From QHWK01 sp035315685 (GTDB taxonomy: Bacteria > Acidobacteriota > Vicinamibacteria > Vicinamibacterales > CAVVIG01), in contig DATFXR010000825.1 of assembly GCA_035315685.1 (NCBI GenBank), positions 1 through 8,850 on the forward strand: a DNA stretch of 8,850 nt, given 5' to 3'. The translations under genes and the position numbers were made by a program. How positions within the stretch are numbered: position 1 is the stretch's first letter; every line of letters begins with the position of its first letter. The notes under the pieces are model-generated. The model was not told where the DNA came from. It ran no database searches and saw only the letters and a list, made by a program, of their open reading frames with translations. Positions 1 through 5,570 of the stretch are shown here, piece by piece.

Positions 1-354
1 GCCGATCTCGGGCGGCGTGACCGCCTCCGCCGGCCGCACGTCGGTGTCGCTGACGATGGTCAGGTACTTGCGGAACGGCTCGAGCGGACTGAGCGAGCTG
101 CCCGAAAGGTTGAACGCGCGTCCGGTTTCGGCCGGCGACCAGAGGTGCTGCGTGGCGCCCCACTCGTTCGCGCCGGCGGCGCCGTGCACCATCTCGATGC
201 AGACCAGGCGCGTGCGATCGAGCGACGCGGCGCCGACCGTTTTCGTCCAGAGTCCGCGCGCCGGCACCATGGCGTCGAGGAACGGCAACGCGACCGTTGC
301 GCCGAGCCCGCGCAGCACCGTCCGCCGTGGAATGTGCTTTCCGGTGATCACCAT
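1..354 (-). CDS. DUF1552 domain protein, N-terminal part (runs off left edge)
   Basis: Reading leftward from an ATG at 354 gives 118 codons with no stop before the window edge, so only the N-terminus is present. The protein begins MVITGKHIPRRTVLRGLG and continues through a hydrophobic stretch to LPFLDAM, a twin-arginine (Tat) type signal of the kind that starts DUF1552 proteins. It then has the family-like segments LVCIEMVHGAAG, LWSPAETGRAFNLS and LEPFRKYLTIVSDTD. A purine-rich AGGAG lies about 10 bases upstream of the ATG (around 365-369). DUF1552 genes usually sit directly beside a DUF1592-type cytochrome gene in Acidobacteria and Planctomycetes, and that is the arrangement here. The biochemical role of the family is not established. 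Tat export suggests that it folds, possibly with a cofactor, before crossing the membrane. I am confident of the family and cannot judge the missing C-terminal part. Confidence 0.9.
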   Translation of the reverse strand, partial: MVITGKHIPRRTVLRGLGATVALPFLDAMVPARGLWTKTVGAASLDRTRLVCIEMVHGAAGANEWGATQHLWSPAETGRAFNLSGSSLSPLEPFRKYLTIVSDTDVRPAEAVTPPEIG

Positions 355-381
355 CTTCGCTGTTCTCCTCGCCAGTTCGGC

Positions 382-460
382 GGAAAGCAACCGCAGAGCG
401 CGCGGAGATCGCAGAGATCAAAAACTCCGTGTTCTCTGCGTGCTCTGCGGGTTGCTTCCC
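382..460. repeat. Long imperfect CGCAGAG/CTCTGCG hairpin between the DUF1592 and DUF1552 genes
   Basis: A left arm at 382-416 pairs with a right arm at 425-460 around an 8-base A-rich loop (417-424). By hand I count about 29 Watson-Crick pairs, one bulged G near 450, and mismatches at 384/458, 409/432 and 413/428. Three further positions (400/441, 404/437, 411/430) are G opposite T, which would be G-U wobbles in plus-strand RNA but C-A mismatches in minus-strand RNA. The arms carry CGCAGAG at 392-398 and 410-416 and CTCTGCG at 434-440 and 443-449. The element begins immediately after the stop codon of the cytochrome gene and ends before the ribosome binding site of the DUF1552 gene. It could be an intercistronic processing or attenuation element, or a dispersed palindromic repeat. 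There is no T-run typical of an intrinsic terminator. Confidence 0.75.
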
Positions 461-2935
461 TCACCTCTGGCCAACCACGCCGGCAGTCGTCGTCACGGCT
501 TCGACGCTCTTCATGCGGAATGCCGCGCTCCTGACGATGCCGAGCACGAACGCGGACATCGGATCGCCGGCGGCATCGGCGCCACGCACGATCTGCCGGA
601 CGACCGGCATGTCCTCCGGAACGAGGCGCCGTCCCAGCGCAAACGTCATCAGGTTCTCGGTAAAGGTCTGGAGCAACACGCCGCGCCGCTTCAGCAGCGC
701 CTGCTCGAGGTCGGCCGGGCCGGCGAGCCGTGTGCCGTCGTACATCGTGCTCGCCGCGTCGACCGGCATGCCGTTGTCCTTGATCCGCCACGCGCCGGTG
801 ACGTCGAAGTTCTCGAGCGCAAGGCCGATCGGATCGATCATCTTGTGACACGAGGCGCACGCGGCGTTCGCACGATGCTGTTCCATCCGCTCTCGTACCG
901 TGCGCAGCCGGCCGTCTTCGGCTTCCGCCGTCGCCTCGAGATCCGGGACGTTCGGCGGCGGCGGCGGCGGCGGCGTACCGAGCAGCACCTCCATCACCCA
1001 TTTGCCGCGCAGCACCGGCGAGGTCCGATCCGCGTGCGACGTGAGCGTGAGCACGCTGCCGTGCGCCAGCACGCCGCGGCGCTGACCATCGGCGTACTGC
1101 ACCTTGCGGAACTGGGGACCGACGACGTTGGTGATGCCGTAGTGACGTGCGAGCCGTTCGTCGGCGAAGGTGTAGTCGGCCGAGAAGAGATCGGTCGCCG
1201 GCCGATCCTCGCGCACCAGATGCTCGAAGAACATCTCGGTTTCGCGCCGCATCGCGTTCTTCAGCTGATCGTCGAAGTCGGGATAGAAGCGGACGTCCGG
1301 ATTGATCGTGTCGAGATCCTGCAGGCGCAGCCACTGCGCGGCGAACCGCGGGCCCAGCGCGTCAGAACGCCGATCGGCCAACATCCGGCGTACCTGTTGT
1401 TCGAGCGCGCCTGGCGACGACAGACGTCCTCGCTCGGCGAGGCGCATGAGCTCCTCGTCTGGACCGGTCGCCCACAGGAAGAACGACAGGCGCGACGCGA
1501 GATCCACGTCGCTGAGCGAATAGGCCTCGCCGGCGCGCAGCGTCGCCGGGCGCTCTTCGAGCCTGAACACGAATCGCGGGCTCGCCAGGATGCCTTCGAG
1601 CGCCATCCGGACGCCCGCCTCGAAGCCGCCCTCGGCCGCACCCTTCTGGTACAGAGCCATCAGCGGATCCACGTCGCGTTCCGCGACCGGGCGGCGGAAG
1701 GCTTCCGAGGCCAGGCGCGTGACGATCTCGCGCGCGCAGACGATCTGCTGTCCGCCGTCGCGTGCCGAGCGCACTCGTGCCGCTGCCGGCGCCTCGGGAC
1801 GGCAGGTGAAAATTTTGCGACGGCTCGCCGTCTGCGAGACGCCGGTGACCGTGAACGGCCCGGTAATCGCGAAGTCGCGCAGGTGTGGCAGCGTCGTGAA
1901 GCCGTACGCGTCCGCGATGCTCGTGCTCGCGATCGACCAGTCGAGCGGTGCGATCAGATCCTGCACGGGCCCTTCGAAACGGCGGACGAACGCGGCCGAG
2001 ACGCGATGCGGCCCGGCGGTGACCTTGATCGGATCGGTTCGCACCGAGACGCCGTCGGGATCCGACGAGTTCATCCAGCGGTCGATGTCGAGCAGCGCGG
2101 CGCGTGCGCCGTCGATCGCGATGTCGATCTGCTCGGGCGCGTCAGCCGTATGGAGGGCGGCGCGGCCATTGCCATACAGCGCCCCGGTCGTCTCGTGGAA
2201 GAACGACACGCGGAAGCGGTACTCGCCGTCCGCGGGAAAGTTGTGCGTCACGACGAGTCCGCCGCGCGTCCCGTACGGCGCGCCGTCGACATGTTCGCGC
2301 TGCGACACCCACCGCGACAGCGAGTAGGTCGCTTCGCGCGCCGTCGCCGCGCGATCGCCGACCGCCAGCCGGCTGATCTCGGCGGCGGCGGTGAGGTACG
2401 ACTGCATCAGAGTCGGCGACAGCAGTTGTGTGTCGGCGATGTTGTCGAAGTTCGCGCTCTTCGGATCGAGCGGCAGGTAGTCGGCGGCGTTCACGTCGAG
2501 CGCCAGCAGGTCGTGGATCGAGCGCTCGTATTCGGCGCGATTCAGCCGCTGAAACGTGCGGCGCCCCGGCGCGGCGTCGGCAACGTGTGCGTCAGCCTCG
2601 GCCTCGAGTGCGGCGGCAAGGCCGGCGAGCGCCGCTTCGTCTCGAGGAATGCCGGCGGGCGGCATCTGACCCGCACGGAGCTTACGGATCATCCGCTCGG
2701 TGGCGTCGCGGTGCGACGCCGCGGTCGCGACGTCGAACGACGTGAGCGACAGGTTGCCGCTCCGCATTCGATCGTTGTGACAACCGACGCAGGTGCGCGA
2801 GACAACCGCCTGCGGCGACCGCGCCGGAGTGGCTGCGGAGTCCTGCGGCGCCGCGCTGCTCGCAGCGTGCGAACCCAACAGCGCGAGTACGCCGACGATC
2901 GCGAATCCGCCGGCCCGCGACGGTGGCTTCACCAT
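461..2935 (-). CDS. Exported DUF1592/DUF1588-type multidomain cytochrome-like protein
   Basis: An 824-residue protein with a signal peptide (about residues 1-28, hydrophobic GFAIVGVLALLG). A heme c motif CVGCH lies at 49-53 with a possible distal ligand in GQMPP at 90-94. Then follow a DUF1587-like part (about 127-194, FQRLNRAEYERSIHDLL), a beta-rich insert (about 224-370), DUF1595 (about 400-460, ending LASPRFVFRLE), DUF1592 (about 471-601, LASRLSFFLWA), DUF1588 (about 606-717, with LTSHADRTSPVLRGKW, seven prolines at 655-661 and a second CxxCH, CASCH, at 693-697) and DUF1585 (about 739-810, TFTENLMTFALGRRL). Order and length are normal for the family. The heme motifs and export point to extracytoplasmic redox work, but no substrate is known. 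The frame is open upstream to an ATG at 2983. I chose the ATG at 2935 because a GGAG lies 6 bases before it and the signal peptide begins there. The DUF1552 gene follows on the same strand. Confidence 0.93.
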   Translation of the reverse strand: MVKPPSRAGGFAIVGVLALLGSHAASSAAPQDSAATPARSPQAVVSRTCVGCHNDRMRSGNLSLTSFDVATAASHRDATERMIRKLRAGQMPPAGIPRDEAALAGLAAALEAEADAHVADAAPGRRTFQRLNRAEYERSIHDLLALDVNAADYLPLDPKSANFDNIADTQLLSPTLMQSYLTAAAEISRLAVGDRAATAREATYSLSRWVSQREHVDGAPYGTRGGLVVTHNFPADGEYRFRVSFFHETTGALYGNGRAALHTADAPEQIDIAIDGARAALLDIDRWMNSSDPDGVSVRTDPIKVTAGPHRVSAAFVRRFEGPVQDLIAPLDWSIASTSIADAYGFTTLPHLRDFAITGPFTVTGVSQTASRRKIFTCRPEAPAAARVRSARDGGQQIVCAREIVTRLASEAFRRPVAERDVDPLMALYQKGAAEGGFEAGVRMALEGILASPRFVFRLEERPATLRAGEAYSLSDVDLASRLSFFLWATGPDEELMRLAERGRLSSPGALEQQVRRMLADRRSDALGPRFAAQWLRLQDLDTINPDVRFYPDFDDQLKNAMRRETEMFFEHLVREDRPATDLFSADYTFADERLARHYGITNVVGPQFRKVQYADGQRRGVLAHGSVLTLTSHADRTSPVLRGKWVMEVLLGTPPPPPPPNVPDLEATAEAEDGRLRTVRERMEQHRANAACASCHKMIDPIGLALENFDVTGAWRIKDNGMPVDAASTMYDGTRLAGPADLEQALLKRRGVLLQTFTENLMTFALGRRLVPEDMPVVRQIVRGADAAGDPMSAFVLGIVRSAAFRMKSVEAVTTTAGVVGQR

Positions 2936-2941
2936 GAGACG

Positions 2942-2954
2942 CTCCGGTACCTCC
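2942..2954 (-). promoter_or_regulatory. Ribosome binding site that sets the cytochrome gene start
   Basis: On the minus strand this stretch reads GGAGGTACCGGAG. The second GGAG is 6 bases before the ATG at 2935, which is ideal spacing. It supports 2935 over the longer possible start at 2983, which would put 16 extra residues before the signal peptide. Confidence 0.6.
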
Positions 2955-2981
2955 GCGACGCGTGCGCCACGAGGCGAAGAC

Positions 2982-2987
2982 ACTATA
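2982..2987 (-). promoter_or_regulatory. Candidate -10 box for the cytochrome gene
   Basis: On the minus strand this reads TATAGT, five of six matches to the sigma-70 -10 consensus, about 47 bases upstream of the chosen start at 2935. No good -35 box sits 16-18 bases further upstream (the region reads ACACACC). The assignment therefore rests on the -10 alone and on its position in the gap between the CHAD gene and this gene. The rest of the gap (2936-3142) shows no gene. Confidence 0.3.
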
Positions 2988-3142
2988 AGCCGGTTCGATT
3001 GGACGGTGTGTCGCGAGATGTCGCAAGGCCCGCACCTCGCGCCGCGCCAGAGATCCAGGAGGATTCGAACCGCGCGAACAAAAGGCGAACACCAGCGACC
3101 CGCTCGATCATCGACGTGAACGAGGACTCCGAGGCCGAGCGA

Positions 3143-4060
3143 TCAGCCGATCGCCTCGCGACGCGGCTGGGCAGCGGGGCGGCTCGCGCCCATGCGATTC
3201 GCGACCGCCATCAGCCTCGGCGACTCGTGCATCACGCGCGCGTGCAGCCGCCCGCAATCGTCCTCAATCGTGTGCGCCATCGCGCCCAGCGCTCGCCAGA
3301 TCCTCAAGTCGGGCGGTGACAGTGACACCTGCACCTCGCGTACCCATGACAGGAGAACCTCGAGATCGTGCAGGCGACCGAGCAGGTCCTGTCCGGCCCG
3401 CAGCATCGCGATGTCGGCCGTCAGCCGCCCGCCGCCGTCGCCGGACAGTTCCGCCGCGTAGCGGAGTTTCTTGATCGCAATCCGCAGGTCGTGAAGCTGT
3501 CCGGCTGCGTACACGGAACCGGCATCCTCGAGCGCCGTGCGCACACGAGCGGCACGATTGGCCATGCGCGCCTCCAGCGCCCATCGCTGCGCGTGCGCCG
3601 CTCTGCGCGCGAGAGGACGCCGACCGTTGGTGTTGACGTGCGCGAGCTCTTCCGACACCCGTCTCAGGCGAGCAACCAGCTTCGACAGCTTTGCGATCCG
3701 ACGCTTGCCGATCAGGCGCTCGCGCGCCTCGGCACGTGCCTCGGCCACGCAGGCGCCGACCCGCTCCAGCGCCGCCGGCGCGCAGCGGCCGTCTCGGCGC
3801 AATGCCTCCATGAGGAGGCCCAGAACATCCAGCTCGCGAACGATTCCGAGCGTTCGAGTCACCTTCTTCAGGCGACGCGCGAGCTTTCGATTCGTGCCGC
3901 GGTCCAGCGCCAGCACCGGCAGCAGCTCGCGAAGTCGCCGCGATGCGACACGCGCGCGGTGCAACGCGCCAACATTGCCCTCCTCGACGCCGGGCAGTTC
4001 ACGCACGAATGCGTCGAGACGTTCCTGGAGGGCTGCCTTGAATCCAGCGGGCTCGCTCAT
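3143..4060 (-). CDS. CHAD domain protein
   Basis: A 305-residue, strongly basic, mostly helical protein that is essentially one CHAD domain (conserved histidine alpha-helical domain). The two family hallmarks are visible: LHRARVASRRLRELL at 33-47 and LHDLRIAIKKLRYAAEL at 189-205. Each is followed by its usual partner, LGIVRELDVL at 71-80 and LLGRLHDLEVLL at 226-237, giving the internal two-fold repeat of four-helix units. CHAD domains bind inorganic polyphosphate through the conserved basic and histidine residues, often at polyphosphate granules. Here there is no fused CYTH domain and no polyphosphate kinase nearby, so the cellular role is inferred from the family only. The frame stays open upstream to 4609, but that extension overlaps the ASCH gene and is not protein-like. 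The start at 4060 gives MSEPAGFKAALQERL, a normal CHAD beginning, although no clear ribosome binding site precedes it. The neighbour upstream on the same strand is an ASCH gene, 116 bases away. Confidence 0.92.
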   Translation of the reverse strand: MSEPAGFKAALQERLDAFVRELPGVEEGNVGALHRARVASRRLRELLPVLALDRGTNRKLARRLKKVTRTLGIVRELDVLGLLMEALRRDGRCAPAALERVGACVAEARAEARERLIGKRRIAKLSKLVARLRRVSEELAHVNTNGRRPLARRAAHAQRWALEARMANRAARVRTALEDAGSVYAAGQLHDLRIAIKKLRYAAELSGDGGGRLTADIAMLRAGQDLLGRLHDLEVLLSWVREVQVSLSPPDLRIWRALGAMAHTIEDDCGRLHARVMHESPRLMAVANRMGASRPAAQPRREAIG

Positions 4061-4075
4061 GAATCGAGGGCCATC

Positions 4076-4105
4076 ATTGTAACAACGTTGTAAACGCCGA
4101 CGCAA
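4076..4105 (-). promoter_or_regulatory. Candidate promoter with a palindrome before the CHAD gene
   Basis: On the minus strand there is a -10-like TACAAT (4076-4081, five of six consensus) and a weak -35-like TTGCGT (4100-4105), 18 bases apart. The spacer contains a perfect 10-base palindrome ACAACGTTGT (4082-4091), directly next to the -10. That position suits a repressor operator. A transcript from here would have a leader of only about ten bases, which fits the missing Shine-Dalgarno sequence. This is inferred from motif matches. Confidence 0.35.
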
Positions 4106-4176
4106 AGGCGATCGCCGTTCGCTCGGCGGAGGGCGTCGTAACGTTGAGTTGGTTGCCGAGCGGCGCAGTTCGCGGT

Positions 4177-4503
4177 TCAGGACGACACGGCGTGGCGCCG
4201 CTTCCACCGCGGCGTGTCCCATGCGCCAGGCGGGAGATAGTGGAAGCGAATCAGGTACACATGGTCGCCTCGGCCATGTCTCGCGATGCGCAGCAGATCC
4301 TCCACGCTGTCGAACCCTGATTCGCGAGCGAGATCGCAGGTGATATCGGCGAGGGTGATCGGCTCGATCGAGTCCACGACGATGTGGCCGTTGTCCATCT
4401 TGTAGCGGCCACCCACCTTCACGTGAGGACGCATCCAGATGCGAACGCTGCATCTGATTCGCCCGCGCCTGATGCCCTCGCGAAGATGCTTGCTGAACAC
4501 CAT
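4177..4503 (-). CDS. ASCH (PUA-like fold) domain protein
   Basis: A 108-residue protein that fits the size and pattern of single-domain ASCH proteins. It starts MVFSKHLREGIRRGRIRCSV, then has RIWMRPHVKVGGRYKM (23-38), the hydrophobic VVDSIEPITLADIT (42-55), an ARESGF turn (59-64) and a C-terminal VYLIRFHYLPPGAW strand region. ASCH domains share the PUA fold and are thought to bind RNA or modified nucleosides; one member, E. coli YqfB, hydrolyses N4-acetylcytidine. I cannot tell which activity this one has. The start at 4503 is supported by GAGG five bases upstream. It lies upstream of the CHAD gene on the same strand, with a 116-base gap. The family call is made by eye from length and motif pattern and is less certain than those of the neighbouring genes. 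Confidence 0.72.
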   Translation of the reverse strand: MVFSKHLREGIRRGRIRCSVRIWMRPHVKVGGRYKMDNGHIVVDSIEPITLADITCDLARESGFDSVEDLLRIARHGRGDHVYLIRFHYLPPGAWDTPRWKRRHAVSS

Positions 4504-4521
4504 GAGTCCTCACCAGTCCGT

Positions 4522-4564
4522 TCACACGCGCGCGCGTCTTTCGTCGGAGCGAGATCGCGTGTGA
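4522..4564 (-). promoter_or_regulatory. Leader hairpin upstream of the ASCH gene
   Basis: TCACACGCG at 4522-4530 and CGCGTGTGA at 4556-4564 form a perfect 9-base inverted repeat around a 25-base loop. The left arm runs into an alternating CACACGCGCGCGCG tract (4523-4536). If transcription of the ASCH gene starts in the AT-richer region beyond 4600, the hairpin lies in its 5' leader, ending about 19 bases before the start codon and near the GAGG ribosome binding site. A regulatory role is inferred from placement. Confidence 0.4.
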
Positions 4565-4781
4565 GGCGCGGATTCCGTCCCGCGATGTGGCGCGCACGCA
4601 GAGAAACAAGAGTAGAAGAAACAGCGTACGAAAAGAATTACCGAATCTTGGGACGAACTATGCAAAAGCGCGATCGGATGTCGGCCGGGCAAGAAGCACG
4701 ACCGCACGCGCCTTCCTGTCGACCTGTACCGGGCAGCTCAGCGCACGGACCGTCGGCGATTCTCTTGCACGGATCAACCGT

Positions 4782-4786
4782 GGAGG
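4782..4786 (+). promoter_or_regulatory. Ribosome binding site of the SYLF gene
   Basis: GGAGG, 7 bases before the ATG at 4794. It fixes the start of the SYLF protein, whose signal peptide begins exactly there (MKKLVVMCGL). Confidence 0.8.
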
Positions 4787-4793
4787 ATGAGGC

Positions 4794-5486
4794 ATGAAAA
4801 AACTGGTGGTGATGTGCGGACTGTCGCTGATCGCGAGCTCTGCGTTTGCCGCCCTGTCGAGAGACGAGGTCAAGCGCCTTGCCGATGCAGGCGCCATCCT
4901 CACAGAACTGCGCAACACACCGGACAAAGCGATTCCAGAGGAGCTCTGGGGCAGGGCCGAGTGTGTCGCCGTGATTCCGTCGATGAAGAAGGCGGCGTTT
5001 GTCGTCGGCGGCGAATACGGTTCAGGCGTCATGAGCTGCCGGACGAAGAACGCATGGAGCCCTCCGGTGTTCATGCAGCTCGCCAAAGGCAGCTGGGGGC
5101 TGCAGATCGGCGCCGAGTCGACCGATCTCGTGCTGCTGGTGATGAACCGTCGCGGCCTCGACAAGTTGCTCGCCGACAAGGTCTCGCTCGGCGCAGACGC
5201 ATCGGTTGCGGCGGGTCCCGTCGGCCGCACGGGTGCAGCCGCGACCGACGCGCAGTTGAGCACCGAGATGCTGTCCTACTCGCGATCGCAAGGTGTGTTC
5301 GTCGGCATTGACCTGTCGGGCGGCGTCCTGCGGCCGGACAAGGAGGCGGACGCGCGGGCGTACGGCACGCACGTGAGCGCACGAGACATCGCCGTGGAAA
5401 ATCATCGCGTGATTGCGCCGGAGCAGGCGACGCCATTTCTGAACGCACTCCGCAACGAGGTGCGGGCGACGACCGGCCGCAAGTAA
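4794..5486 (+). CDS. Exported SYLF (Ysc84-type) lipid-binding domain protein
   Basis: A 230-residue protein with a classical Sec signal peptide (MKKLVVMCGLSLIASSAFA, cleavage about after residue 19) followed by a complete SYLF domain. Family landmarks are in order: a leading helix (20-46), CVAVIPSMKKAAFVVGGEYG at 57-76, the SC pair at 81-82, GSWGLQIGAESTDLVLLVMN at 99-118, LGADASVAAGPVGR at 132-145, and SYSRSQGVFVGIDLSGGVL at 161-179. SYLF domains bind phosphoinositides and other lipids in eukaryotes. The bacterial members are secreted or periplasmic and poorly understood, so the role here is probably at the envelope but is not known. Length matches the bacterial family. The gene is alone on its strand and ends at a strong hairpin shared with the converging amidase gene. 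Confidence 0.94.
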   Translation: MKKLVVMCGLSLIASSAFAALSRDEVKRLADAGAILTELRNTPDKAIPEELWGRAECVAVIPSMKKAAFVVGGEYGSGVMSCRTKNAWSPPVFMQLAKGSWGLQIGAESTDLVLLVMNRRGLDKLLADKVSLGADASVAAGPVGRTGAAATDAQLSTEMLSYSRSQGVFVGIDLSGGVLRPDKEADARAYGTHVSARDIAVENHRVIAPEQATPFLNALRNEVRATTGRK

Positions 5487-5493
5487 GCTGACG

Positions 5494-5554
5494 CACCGGT
5501 GCACTGCGATGAGAGGTCGCTCGCGGCGACGTTCTCGTCTGCGGTGCACCGGTT
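5494..5554. terminator. Hairpin between convergent SYLF and amidase genes, likely bidirectional terminator
   Basis: ACCGGTGCAC (5495-5504) is perfectly inverted as GTGCACCGGT (5544-5553). The interior also pairs imperfectly: GATGAGAGGTCGC on the left against GCGACGTTCTCGTC on the right. The result is a long stem-loop of about 60 bases. It starts within ten bases of the SYLF stop (5486) and ends 17 bases before the amidase stop (5571). There is no T-run on either side, so it would be a non-canonical terminator or a 3' end stabiliser. The location between converging genes is the main support. Confidence 0.6.
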
Positions 5555-5570
5555 CGCCGTTCGCCGTTGC

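Larger units (their letters stand above)
4504..4793. other. Intergenic region between divergent ASCH and SYLF genes
   Basis: These 290 bases separate two divergent starts and must hold both promoters. Going left to right it has the leader hairpin described separately, then a purine-rich, AT-richer stretch (about 4600-4675) in which AGAAACA occurs twice, 15 bases apart. On the minus strand a weak promoter-like pair, TTTGCA and GGTAAT with an 18-base gap, falls in that AT-richer part. I found no convincing plus-strand -35/-10 pair for the SYLF gene. A plus-strand open frame crossing this region to 4797 lacks protein character and I do not call it a gene. Confidence 0.5.

Noticed and set aside
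950..980. GGC trinucleotide run resembling a microsatellite.
   Set aside because: It encodes the polyproline stretch (residues 655-661) that is a normal feature of DUF1588 proteins.
3040..3085. tRNA-like 3' end (GGTTCGAATCC on the minus strand).
   Set aside because: The flanking bases do not form a T-stem, and no acceptor, D or anticodon arm can be found at proper spacing. It is a chance match or at most a remnant too decayed to support.
17..3319. An uninterrupted plus-strand frame of 1,100 codons.
   Set aside because: It lies antisense to the DUF1552, cytochrome and CHAD genes, is extremely rich in Arg and has no domain-like pattern. The minus-strand proteins have clear family motifs, signal peptides and ribosome binding sites. 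Long antisense frames are expected at this GC content.
4057..4077. A seven-codon frame (ATGATGGCC...TGA, minus) whose stop overlaps the CHAD start as ATGA.
   Set aside because: It has no ribosome binding site, and the likely -10 box overlaps its start, so it is probably not transcribed in full.
4061..4609. Upstream extension of the CHAD frame to 4609.
   Set aside because: The extension overlaps the ASCH gene in another frame and reads as low-complexity Arg/Ser-rich sequence. The CHAD domain begins normally at the ATG at 4060.
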